Shown here: piece by piece, positions 1-11,100 of the stretch
Layout: every line of letters begins with the position of its first letter
Numbering within the stretch: position 1 is the first letter of the stretch
NCBI GenBank assembly: GCA_025765595.1
Contig: JAIVFH010000092.1
Span: 62,001-126,000 of the forward strand
Length of the DNA: 64,000 bases
From: Obelidium mucronatum
Taxonomy: Eukaryota; Chytridiomycota; Chytridiomycetes; Chytridiales; Chytriomycetaceae
Direction: 5' to 3'
The notes under the pieces: model-generated
What the model was told of the DNA's origin: nothing
Database searches by the model: none
The model's input: only the letters and a program-made list of their open reading frames with translations
Made by a program: the position numbers and the translations under genes

Positions 1-231
1 GGTGGTGGTGCCACTACGGCGTCTCAGTTTGACAATGCTTCTATTCGGGGGATCCCTCCTGCCACCATCATTGAACGCGCAGAGTTTGAACGTGAGCGCG
101 ACCGTAGAAGTGGGGGAAATGGTGATGTTTTCAGCGTTGTTAGTGTCAAGACTGCGTTGAGTTTTGGGGAGCGAAGTGGAGTCACGGGGACCCTTGATTC
201 AAGAAGTATTTGGAGTGTTGGCTCTGGTTGA
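1..231 (+). CDS. 3' end of an unrecognised protein
   Basis: An open frame enters from the left edge in frame 1 and stops at TGA 229-231, giving 76 residues of C-terminus. The tail is hydrophilic, with an Arg/Glu-rich stretch around residues 26-37 followed by a Ser/Gly/Val-rich end. I see no domain, so no function is offered. It is convergent with the kinase-like gene that ends at 509. The 277 bases between them are AT-rich and hold nothing else I can support. Confidence 0.45.
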   Translation, partial: GGGATTASQFDNASIRGIPPATIIERAEFERERDRRSGGNGDVFSVVSVKTALSFGERSGVTGTLDSRSIWSVGSG

Positions 232-508
232 CTGACTTGAATTCCTTGGAAAAATAGAATTTGTATTTTTTGTGGTGTACCCCCTTTCTTTTCGATTTCA
301 AGCAAAAAAAACGCACAATAACAATAGCAATTCAAGTGATGAGAGAATGTGATTGAAGAGAAAAGAATAAGATAGTTTATAATCTTTTTTATAAATACAT
401 GCAAACAAAGCAACCACTTCTTTCACTTAATTATTCATCCCCTTCTCAAAAAGAAGGTACGTCAAAGGCAGTCTTGTTCAATTAAACCTGATGAGCTTAT
501 TCTTCTCT

Positions 509-2661
509 TCAAGCTGTTCTTCGAACTGACACACTCCGAGATGCAAAACCAAAATCAATAATGACGGGATTTCCTGACTCATCCACCAAAATATTCTCCT
601 TTCGAATGTCATTGTGCAGAATCCCTGCTTGGTGAATTCTCTCAAGAATTCCAACCAATATTTCCTTTTGCATGGCATCCAAAGTCTCGACACAACTTCC
701 ACAAACTGAAATACCAATACAATAGAGGACATCTTCAATAGATCCATGACACATGAATTTTGGAATTCCAGATCCTTGAAGTTCGCACAAGTCCTCATAA
801 ATAGAAACCTCGTTCAACAGCTCGGGAAGCATCTTTGGATTCTTGGCAATATCGGCCACTTTGAGAGCTACAGGCACGGAGTTGTAGGTTTCCAAGTATA
901 CCTTGCTTTTTCCTTCACCCAAGACGGAATTGAAATTGAAGTCGTCGGCAACAAATTCTTGCCCACAATGTACTGCTGTTGACGTTGTCGGTGCCAGTGT
1001 TGTCGCCGCCTTCACTGCTGCTGCTGCTACTGCTTGATGATTGGTTTGACAAGGGGCTGCTTGCACTTCCATGATAAAGACTTCCACGACTACTACCACC
1101 ACCACGACGAGACGAGATCGAATGGACAGGGCCTTGGAACAGAGGAGGCAGAGCTAGACCGTGATGGTCTCTGAGATGGCGGTGGGGAACTCATGTTTTC
1201 AGAATTGACCAAACTGTTGAAATATGCCATGCATTGGAGCGGGGTTGGATTTTGGTGATTGTATGCAATTCCTCTTGATGAAAATAGCGTTTCGTGGCCT
1301 TGTGGTGGATCTTGGCAGATATCGCAAACTTGACTTCGATAAACAAACCAAGTGTACTCATATGAAGTCAATATTCCGTATTTCCGATGATTCATACGCA
1401 TGTAATGATACAATTGAGACAGTGATTTGGATGCAGGAGTATTCAATGTGTAGTCGGTGACAATATCATCAGACAACAGGGTCCATTTGCCCTTTTCTTC
1501 AGCAAGTGCAACAATTTCTCCATCCCTTGTCATTAGATGATCTGGATTACCAACACAGCTTACAATTTGACGTATAGCTTTGAATTCAGTTTGCGGAATA
1601 AAGCACTTTGATGAAACACTGAGAAGGTTATCTAAAATGAATGGCTGGAGAGATTGAACTTCTTCTGTAATTGTTCGGGGAACAAAAACAGGGGGTTCAA
1701 TGCGCTGCAAATGTTGGACATGATTTGCTTTGATCCAATCATTGACAGCGGCTTCGAAACCAGGCCAATGCAGAACATGTGCTGGTTTCTTCCAATGACT
1801 ACCAGATGAGTTTGGTTTAGAAACAGGGTTATCATATACAGGCTGGGGAAGAGAAGAAGCCATGTACTCGTCCATGGTAATTGTGTCACTTTGAGAGCTG
1901 ATGATGAACGGATTTCTGTCGTCATTTCCCACAGCACTAAGCTCGGACAGACGGCAGCCAGGACGCAGAGGCCACGTCTCTTTCATTGAGAAAACAAATT
2001 CTTCTGCGACTCCAGATTCAGTGGCAGCTCTGCGGGTGAGACTCAAGGGAAGGTGGAGAGTAATCTGCCCAAGGTCAACAGGTGAGAGTGCCGGAAAGAA
2101 AGCACTGATCACATCAGTGACCAAGAACAGCACTGGTACCCATTCTCCTGAAGCGGTTATGAGCTGATGTGTGCGTAAAACGACTGGCTGGTAGTTCAAG
2201 TACTGGACACAGAGGATTGTGTTGTTTTGTTGATATACTTTTCCTGAAACATTTGACAGTGCGGGTTAATGGATTTCATCTCGACTGACACGCACACACT
2301 CACGGTTGTTGTTTGACTTGACGACGACTCGCAGCGGTCTTTTGGACGACACACCGAGAGCGAGCAGCGCCTCCAGCGCGCAGCCGGGATCGAGCGTCGA
2401 ATCGAATTCGCTTTCCTCGAACAAGAAACACGCGGCGCTGAGGCCGCTCGAGGCGCGCGCGACGGCCGCGGGCAGATGGAGGCTGAGTTGGTCGGACGGC
2501 GTGGCGTCGAAGCGCCGCGCGAGCGTCTGCTTGACAGCGCGGATCCCATCAGCAACGTCAGTCAGGGGATGTGCGCGCGGCGCGCCGAGAGCGTCAAAGT
2601 GCGTCTTGATCTGGAAGGGCAGGCTGCTGTCGTGCTGGACAAAGAAGGCGAGGTTAGCCAT
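509..2661 (-). CDS. Crinkler-type protein with C-terminal protein kinase domain
   Basis: The first exon (2661-2304) begins MANLAFF and encodes a ubiquitin-fold-like N-terminus of about 119 residues ending in a hydrophobic RVVVK strand, resembling Crinkler (CRN) headers. The GTGAGT donor at 2303 and the acceptor ending at 2244 define a 60-bp intron. The middle frame (to about 1093) includes the segment YHYMRMNHRKYGI. The last frame (to 509) carries kinase features: a GEGKSKVY glycine loop, VALK lysine, HNDIRKEN catalytic loop and DFG. The joins between about 1230 and 940 are uncertain. Two introns of about 60 bp can be fitted around a Ser/Gly-rich linker, and a single-base step is the alternative. 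Known CRN proteins with kinase tails are secreted or nuclear-acting effectors in oomycetes and chytrids; whether this one is an effector is inference. Exon 1 is much more GC-rich than the rest. Confidence 0.65.
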
Positions 2662-2940
2662 TTCACACGCAATTTTTGTTTCATGCTCAAACTGAACGGC
2701 ACTTCATCCGTAATTGAGATAGCAGGAGGTGCTGATGCTTTTATTCGCGATGGATCCTATGTTCCCCCCCCCACATTATAATCCATGCAGTGCATGAGAC
2801 ATAATTATAATAATTATCTCCAATTGTTTTTTATTTTTTAACTGTGAACTTGGCAAATCTGGGAGGGGCTCCATCTTTAGTCTGTGTCATTGTGACAGAA
2901 GCTAGGACACAGGAACAATAAAGTGGAAAAACCAGTTTAG

Positions 2941-3985
2941 TTATAACCCCTCACGAAATTCACGAAAGACGAAATAAAGAACAAAACCTGGTCTCCTTTT
3001 GATTCGGTCCCCAAATATCTGTTCTCTGCGAAAGTCAACTACAGTTTGGGAAACTGGCTTCTGCTTGATTATCGTTGAATCCAGCGGAACTACAGTGAAC
3101 CCGCTGATGCATTTCGCCAACCAAAAAAGGAGTTGTTGATTGAGGATTTTTGGAATACACAACGAACAGAATTTCAAACCTGATCCTACGAGTCTTCACA
3201 CTAGTCTTCTTCTTAACGGGTTCATGGTCAAACTCTGATGATTCAAGGACCATATGGTTCCGCTTCTTTGATAGTTCTTTTGTCGATTCCGCCTTTTTTA
3301 TCCTAGTACACAGCAAGAATCCCGAATAATTACGGAGCTGGTAATCCAAGTATACAAAAGCCATCCTTACTTTTCAATTCTTTCTGCTTCCTCGAAAATA
3401 CTAAAGTCAATGGCTTGATTGGCACTTTTCGCAGCAACCAACTTCTCCTGCTTTTCCAGATTTACTTTTCGGCCCTTTGATTGTCTTTCCGCTTGGGCAG
3501 CCTTTTCTGCAAGTTTCTTGCTGTTATTTTCCAAGTCAGTTTTGAGAAACTGAAGATCAAATGTGTCGAATTTCACCTCTTTGATTCAGCCTGCGCAGTC
3601 TTCAGCTTCTCGATGGCAGTCTTCTTAAGATCCATAATTGAAACGGCTTCTGGTGCATCATCGTCATCAGTCGTCATCGTCATTGCCTATCATCGTTGTC
3701 ATCAGGGTCCTCTTCCTTTTGCTTCGTGGCTTCAGGTTTCGGAGTAACGGGCAAATCTGGTTCGTCCTCCGAATCATCGTTTCCAAAAACCACTTTCTTT
3801 CCAAGAGCGGCGGGGACTGCTAGTTTCTTTTCTTTCCTGGCAGAGGCTGGGCAGTGGTAGAGTGGGGGGAGTTTTAACACACACAATCATATTGAGCAAG
3901 CAGGATCAAAGTGTTAAGAGAATCTAGAACCTGGACTTGAAATTGGTTTGGTCACTGCTGTCTTTGGGGCTGCTTTCCGCACCAT
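2941..3985 (-). CDS. UTP16: UTP16/BUD21-like U3 snoRNA-associated protein
   Basis: The gene starts MVRKAAPK at 3985 and reads through several small exons. Visible pieces are a Lys-rich N-terminus, an acidic stretch (GNDDSEDEPD), the block DDDDAPEAVS followed by a Lys/Ala/Glu coiled coil, and a C-terminal block ending VDFRREQIFGDRIKRR. The DDAPE(A/E)VS block and the basic C-terminus are typical of the U3_snoRNA_assoc family, which acts in the nucleolus on 18S rRNA maturation as part of the small-subunit processome. Clear introns include one starting GTAAGG right after EEAERIEK and one with acceptor CATCAG before GFTVVP. Near 3690 the frame steps between DDNDDRQ and DDDDAPE without an obvious intron. 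It is divergent from IQUB, with about 100 bp between the start codons. Confidence 0.6.
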
Positions 3986-4087
3986 CTTTCTTTCTTTTTT
4001 TTTTTTTTTGTGAATTTGTTCTTTATTATTTATCGTTTTTCACTGTATATATTCCATTTAAAAAAAAACATTGGAAATCTGTCGAAA

Positions 4088-6833
4088 ATGGACGACGATA
4101 ATGAGAAAGAGTTGACTGAGGAAGTAGCTATCGCTCAGGAAGGAGAAGCTGGAGTTGCTCAAGATTTGCTTGCAGAAGAAGTGATCAACGCGTCGGTTGA
4201 AGATCAAGTCGTGATTCCCGCGAATCAAACTGATCAAGAAGGTCAAGAGCACAAGGAAAAAGAGCCACTACTAGAACTAGAACACGAACCGGAACAAGAG
4301 CGGGATCATCAGTCGAAGAATATGCCAGACGCCACTGATACAACAACCACTGCAGCACCACCCGTTGAACAATCAAATCAACAATCAAGTCATGATGCTA
4401 CTTCAAACGCAGCAGTCGAAGCAGTTGAAGTATCGAATACTTTACAGGAATCAGTAGCCTCTAGCGATGACCACAATGGAACTTTGACTGCGCTGGCAGA
4501 ATCCATTATTCAACAACAAACCATCAACAATACCTTTATCAATCATAGTACGTTAATTTAAAATTCTCAATTGTTTCGTGGTGTGTGGGGTCTTTACTGA
4601 GTCATGAGTCAAACAAAAAGCAGTTGCCCCTCCTCAAGGAGACTTCCCAGATATCTCTACATGGGTTCGGAAACGATACATGGGCGGCTTCCGAAGTAAA
4701 AAAGACGGGAAAGTATTTTTCAATGCTTTTTCACAGACTCCTACTGCCCAAGAAATCAAAGATTCGGTATTGGCCGGCCTTTTTTTTTTCTTGCGAGATC
4801 ACTCAGTTATGCTTTCTTAATGCGCCATTCGTAAGACGGCAAATCCAAAGTTCCATAGAGACACCCAAACAAAGTTCGTAAGAAATAGATTAAGTCAGCC
4901 AAAACATGAAGCTTTCACGCAAATGGTGTGTTTTTTTTTTTTTGAAAGGGATCTCTTTCTTAAAAAACTCTTTTTTTTTTTTGACAGGAAAAATCAGGCT
5001 GTCACATATCTCAAGTATACGATTACGCGATCCGTCCGAATCCATATTTTAGTGCCGATGATCACGAGAAGCTGATAAACCGCAAGGTTTCGTCCTTGTC
5101 TTTTTCAACAAAATGCCATCGCGATATTTTTTTAAAACACACAAAAAATATAATTTGAAAGGCAACAGTTATCCAATGTTTCATCCGCAAATGCTTTGCG
5201 ATCCGCCTCGTTCGAAAACTGCGTCGCGAAAGAGATGCTCGTTTGAAAGCCATGGCAGCGAAAGAAAAGCGCCGAAAAGCTCTTGAAGATAAAAAACGGA
5301 AAAAAGGAAATCGAAAGTCGTTTGCATCCAAAAACAACCAAGGACTTTGAGATTCTGTATAATGGATTGGAACGTGAGTATAATAAGTTTCACCAAAAAT
5401 TATACTTATATTCGTGAAATCATAAAATAGATTGGAGAATCCAGGAAACGGAAACAATCAACAATGCTGGATATTCAGAGCCAGCGAGATTGGCTGCTCT
5501 TGCTGATTTGATGGACCAGGAAGCCGCGTTGATTCAAAAGATTGATCGTTTGAAAATTGCTGCCAATGAAGAGAATCGCGAAAAGGGAATAGTAAAACTA
5601 CTGGAAAATGTACTAAACTCCTTCATTCCCTTTTTGTTAAAATGGTACCAACTAATTTATTTAATTGATCAACGTTAGATGTCATCCCCAAAGAAATGGC
5701 CTGTGCTGGACGGTCTGTCTGCTGTTTTGGTTGATACTCCAAACACAATCAGAGCACGAGAGCTGAGAGACTTGTACCACGCTTTGAATGTAGCAATGTT
5801 GAGTGTAGATGAGCGTTTGCAGATTCTTCTACACGTCAAATACACAGTCAAGGTAAAATGAAAATCTCCTGCAAATTGATCGGATGAGTCACTGAAAATT
5901 AATACAAACAGGAATTTGATTGTATCTTGACACGAGAGATAGTCGAACTAATCAATCGGGAAGGAGACTTGGTTAGCAGAGGTCCGCGATACAAAGAGTT
6001 TGGAAGGTAAAAAAAAAAGAATCTCGGCCGTACAATCAGTTACTTATCGCACAGCTTCACAGGCCTCAGAAAAAGAATCAGCAATTTATTTTTGCAGTTT
6101 GTTCAGACCCCAGAATTTAATCCCGAAGCTGCGGTCTATCAAAAGGTGCAGATACTTTCATTGCCACATCCCAATATTTCCTGAGCTAACAATATCAAAA
6201 ATAAACTACTAGTTCCCAGACGCTGGTCAATCATGGAAGCGTGATCAAGCCGTGTATTACTGTAGAGGATGTACAAAATACCTGCCATCAACAGAATTCT
6301 ACCTCTCCACAACAATGAAACACCTTGGTCGTTGCAAACCATGCACAATCAAAGAAAACATTGCAACCCACCGGAAAGATGATTCCTGCTACGGCGATCT
6401 GTTGCAGTCCATGAAAACGCAAGAAACTCAAAAGCGAAGCGAGATGAAAACGTTCCATGAAGACGCACACTACAACGCCATTGCATTACTCCAAGAATCT
6501 GATATGAGACACCTGATTGACGTGATTTGGAATCGTCAGAGTTGTATCAGTGCTGCCAAAAATATGGATGATTTGGTTATGACGCGGTGGGATCCGAAAA
6601 TGGAAGTCTCGCCATGGAATTGCATTCTTTTAACGAAATCGGAAGCAGAGAAGCACGATAAGCAGACTTCGCCGGTGGATTTGTATACGGATGACTTCAT
6701 CAGAAAAATTAAACAGAAGCATTTGGCGGCAAGGAGACACTTTAGCCAGCTTCCTGCAATGGAGAGATACTTGAAGCGTCATTATTTTGAAGACCATGAA
6801 GGACGCTTGATTATGCGGGCACCTGATCACTAA
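4088..6833 (+). CDS. IQUB: IQUB-like ciliary radial-spoke protein, lacking the ubiquitin-like domain
   Basis: The N-terminal exon is a Glu/Gln-rich, low-complexity region of about 155 residues. The next exons match the IQUB core in order: RYMGGFRSKKDGKVF with SQTPT; an IQ-type helix (VIQCFIRKCFAIRL) followed by a basic coiled coil; HPKTTKDFEILYNGL; an ALADLMDQEAALI helix; QTPEFNPEAA; and a cysteine-containing C-terminal domain (CRGCTKYLPSTEF, LGRCKPCT, RWDPKMEVSPWN) ending at 6833. Known IQUB sits on radial spoke RS1 of motile cilia, so a flagellated cell is implied. The ubiquitin-like domain normally ahead of the GGF block is not visible: exon 1 joins directly to it through an intron of about 60 bp. 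One frame step (an extra base near 5306, in an A/G run) separates the coiled coil from the HPKTT block; otherwise the gene reads through standard introns. Confidence 0.85.
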
Positions 6834-6889
6834 TTAAGCAGCCGATAAACAAGTAATAAAGAAGACTGATTCGAAATCTTGACATTCAA

Positions 6890-7457
6890 ATGGCGCCAAT
6901 CGCAACAACAACAAACAAGTCACTTGTTGAAGTGGCGGACCAAATATCTAGCCTCGATGAGTTGGTGAAACAAGTTGGAGATGACTCGTGTGGTGCAATT
7001 GCGACATTCTCAGGAACGACAAGAAACTCGTTCGAAGGTTGAGTACCTCAATGTTTGCCAATCCTGATCCATTAACGTTCTGAATAAGGCAAAGAAGTCA
7101 CTCAATTGGCGTACGAGGCGTATGTGCCTATGGCGATAAAGCAAATCCATATTGCCAGTTGCAACAGCAAGGGAAAAGTGGCCGCAGCTTGCCCACGTAG
7201 CTGTTCATCACAAGCTGGGCATTGTTCCGTGTGGCGATTCCTCAGTCATAATTGCCGTATCTTCTCCACATAGACGCGATGTTGAGTGTTTTGTTTTTTG
7301 GAGCTTTAGTTTTAAGTGAAGTCTTTAACAAGTGATCAAACAGGCCCTGCACGCTTGTGAATTCTTGATCGATGAAGTGAAACGAATAGCTCCAATCTGG
7401 AAGAAGGAAATATATTCTGATGGAACGTGCTCTTGGAAAGAAAACTGCAACCATTAG
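6890..7457 (+). CDS. MOCS2B: Molybdopterin synthase catalytic (large) subunit
   Basis: Three exons begin with MAPIATTTNK. The MoaE fold is recognisable: CGAIATFSGTTRN, then YEAYVPMA, then EKWPQLAHVAVHHKLG, VSSPHRRDA, HACEFLIDEVKR and IWKKEIY, with TAG at 7455-7457. Both introns start GTTGAGT (after ...NSFEG and after HRRD). The enzyme joins two thiocarboxylate sulfurs from MOCS2A/MoaD to precursor Z in cytosolic Moco synthesis. Between about 7140 and 7185 the frame moves by one extra base, so the gene is broken as written; the flanking blocks are well conserved. The start lies 57 bp after the IQUB stop, on the same strand. Confidence 0.8.
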
Positions 7458-8133
7458 ATACCAATGAATCACATCATATTTCACATTGATAGAGCCAACA
7501 GTGATGGATTCAACATTATTATACATGTAATGAGCTCCAGAGTTATGATTCCAATTAAAAAGAATGTTTTTTTCGACGTCCTTTGGCACACTCTTCTACG
7601 TATCAGTATTGGTAACGAAGCGGCCCCTCGAGCGCCTCCCAAGTAACTCCTTTGCTTCGCTTAGATTGTTAATGCGATTGCAGTCCTGAATGAGCAGCGG
7701 TTCCTTGCGCGAAGTGAGTGAAGCAGCTAGTGTTCCAAAGTCAACTAACCACATCATCAGTCGGTCTCAGCGAATCTGCGTATCCAAAGCAGCAACTTTG
7801 GAAACGAACAAACTGTGACACTTAAAATAATCAACTTGATTTCAGCCGTGCGGACCCTCCTTAGAAGTAAGTCCGTTTTATTTATTTACACATCACAGGC
7901 GAACCAACCCTTCCACCTTTCCATAGTTCCTCTTATTGTAGTAAACGTACTCATTATCGTATACGAGCTTCTTTTGGGATGAAATAAAACGACCATCAGA
8001 GTCCATTCATATGTTGAATGGCCATTTTGCAGCCCGACCAGCGGAGCCTACATTACGTCTTAAAGAAGAAACTGCGTTTTCGGGATATATTCGACGACTG
8101 CTTTTGCCAAAGCTGTCAGTGGAAGTATCTGGG
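7458..8133. other. Intergenic stretch with no convincing gene
   Basis: Short open frames exist on both strands. One plus-strand frame from about 8030 to 8206, after a TTTTGCAG acceptor-like site, encodes a basic stretch followed by a hydrophobic segment (FLIFGAILLSLLLFPL) and could be the last exon of a small membrane protein overlapping the end of the next gene. I could not find its other exons. On the minus strand a frame interrupted by one TAG covers 7242-7770, but much of it is antisense to the molybdopterin synthase exons. Confidence 0.3.
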
Positions 8134-11100
8134 TCAATTCTTGATTTTTGGAGCGATTCTATTGAGCCTACTGCTGTTCCCGTTATGTCCGGACATTGTG
8201 TGATCCATATCCGCATTAAGAGAATGAACTGAAAGCGTGTTTGGATTCATCAGAGTATGTAAGGAGCCAGCCCCTAGTATAGAGTCGAGCCTTGCTAAAC
8301 CTGGCGGCGGCGAATCCATCGGCACGGGGATATGTATTGTCTCCAAGGTGGTAACAGAAGATGATCTACTGGATATTGAATGAGAACCTTGTGTTACTTG
8401 TTCGCGGTCGCTTCCGTCATCGTCTTCTTCGTCCTGCTCCTGCTTTTTCGCGTCGCGAGCCCTTGACTGGATATTCAAATTTGGCTTGGAAGAAGGCAAG
8501 ACGATGTTGTTTAGATTGTTAACGAGTTTTTGTTTTTTCCGGCTTTTTCCTTGTTGACAAACAAGGAATACAATAAGGCCAAGAACGCAAACTCCGCCAA
8601 TTGACGAGCCTAAAATAATGGGCAACAAATTTTGTTGATTGTTTGCCGCAGGATCCGTTGTATCAGTCCCTGGTCCTTTCCCAGTGCTCGTTGATGGAGT
8701 GTTGGACGCTGTCTTTTTGACCACAGACAAAGTAACCGTTCCAAGAGAGCTGCATTTACAATACCCATATTCCGATCCAAATGATTCCAGAATACATGCG
8801 GATATATTCCAGAAACTACGAATAGTTGGTAGTGGCACTGCATTTGACGCGTTTTTTGACACAAGGGCGCATTTCATCTGGAAATCACTCGACTGCACCA
8901 TATTCGCGATTTTCGAATCAATTGGAACACGCACAATGTACGGGTATAGTCTGGGATCCGTGGCGTCATATCTGTTTCCATCATCAAAAGTGTTGAATGT
9001 AACATTCAATGCTGCAATGGATGGTGTTGTCCGTATAGATAAGTCCATTGCGTTTTCAGAGAGAATTATTCCTTGGACTGTAGAACCAAGTAACGAGCTT
9101 GCAAACTTTCCGAACCGGCCACACGAATACGACACGCATCCGTTGGCTGTTGAATTTAAAGATGAAATCAATGAAGCATCTAAACTGAGTAGATCTCCGC
9201 AAAACGTCATGTTCGATGTTATAGGATTGACGCCGACTTCACGATAGAACGAATCCGTCGACAATAACACTGGCGGCTGCCCACAAGCGATGGTCTTTTG
9301 AATGCATGGATCCAAATATAAGAGACAATTTGATATGTGGAGAGATATGGCTTCGTTTGAAGCCCCCGTCGGTAATTGGGATATAAAAGAGGATATCGTC
9401 TCTAACGCTTTTGTTGCCAACTCAGAGTCAAGACACTCTCCAGTCTGCATAGCTGTGTTGTGGTATATTTTTTGAAGGACAGATGATAAAGTTTTGGCCA
9501 GCAGCGCTACGGGTGCCGTCCCTGAAATCGCCCATGGCGTTGCCAGACTTTCAATCAATGTAAGCAGTACTGGGCCAAAATTCATGTCATCTATGTATAT
9601 TCCAGAAATTGCGATTCGATCAATAAAAGCCCCAATTTCGTTCTGAAGTGTAGATTTTATCTGAGCCGAAGCTGTTGAACCAGGAACGTTTTGAACCAAC
9701 AAAGAACATTGCGTCAATGCCGTAGAAGTACTTGAATAATTTTGGTACAAAGGTACTACGTAGTTTCGAAAGTATTCCAGTGAGGAAGCATATCCATTAA
9801 TGGAACTTGATAACCGTTTTTCCAGTTGTGCATCATCGTCGCGTTTCAGCTTTCCACTGCCACCGTAGTTCAAAACATTCAAGGATATTTGTTGAGGTAT
9901 TTGATTTCGTCCTTGGTATTCATCTGTTACATTGACGCGTAGAATGTATTGGCCTGGTGGAAACGTGGATTGGAAGAGCGGACTAATTCCTGCGGAAATC
10001 AAAGTCCAGCTTGACAAAGACGATGCAGGTCTAAGCTCCCACGAATAAGTGAGAGGCAGCGCGACAGTATCTGTGATCCATCTATTCAAAAAAAAGATCG
10101 GATTCTTGTGAGTAAAAAATGCATCCACTCATGATCTTACCCAATACACTGAAACTTGAAAGCAGTAGAAAAGGCTTTCCCAATTGTCAGCGTTAATGCA
10201 GTACAAGAGCCGCCTCTCGGCCCATTGAGAACTGAAAAATGAAGCGTGGCGTTTCCCGGTCGTTGTCTCCATGGTTCCCAGACATTCACGCCGACGCAAT
10301 ACGAGCCTCCTGGACTAAAACTCCAGGTCTTAATTTTCAGTTGCGACGTGGAGGATGTGGTCCATATCGTGTTCACACTATCCGTAACGTTCAATACAAT
10401 CATACCAGTGGATTTTTGATAGCCCACATGAGGGTATTGAAAACCATTTATATCGGAGCGAGCTCATTGAGATTGTTGACCTCGTTGGAACAACTTTGGA
10501 GGAAAATATTATGGATTCTGAATAGGGTGAAACATATTGTGTGTTGAGAGTAAGTGTGACGGCAGGAATAACGTCGTTAATCAGTGAAACAGAAACTAAT
10601 TATGCAACGAAAGAACCAAACAATTTTAGCAAAGTGTGAATGTTTATGCTCTGTTTGACATCCCTTACCTGGTAAGCTTGTTCCCGAAGCTCCGGAATCG
10701 ACATTCGAAACGCGATAATAAACAAAGTACTCATTCGGCGCAGGCAATAAATAAGACATTTCCTAAATCCTTTTTTGCTGAGCTCTCCGTCTGAGAAATA
10801 GTGGCCACACGGCTGCTTATTCGAAACCAAGACACATGACCATTGATATCGGAACACATCACTGCCTGAAACCCAACTCACACTGGAATCCATACTGTGC
10901 GAGAAAATTTTAGGAATTGTTGACTGACATCACAGCATTGGACTGAATAGGTAAAAATGTGATTGAGTCTGGCGCAGTGGTGATGGTATACTGGAAAAAA
11001 GAGAGGTCGCTCCCTGACCCAGGCATGTTCACAGAAGAGATAGAATGTATAGTTTCCATTCGGTTGGAAGCGTGAATGGGGGGAAAGATATAATATCAAG

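Noticed and set aside
1093..2655. Frame changes in the Crinkler kinase gene as evidence for +1 frameshifting
   Set aside because: Short introns with acceptable sites can explain the joins, so this gene was not counted among the frame-step cases.
7242..7770. Minus-strand frame interrupted by one TAG, possibly a small gene with readthrough
   Set aside because: Most of it is antisense to the molybdopterin synthase exons, it matches no family, and no splice sites remove the stop.
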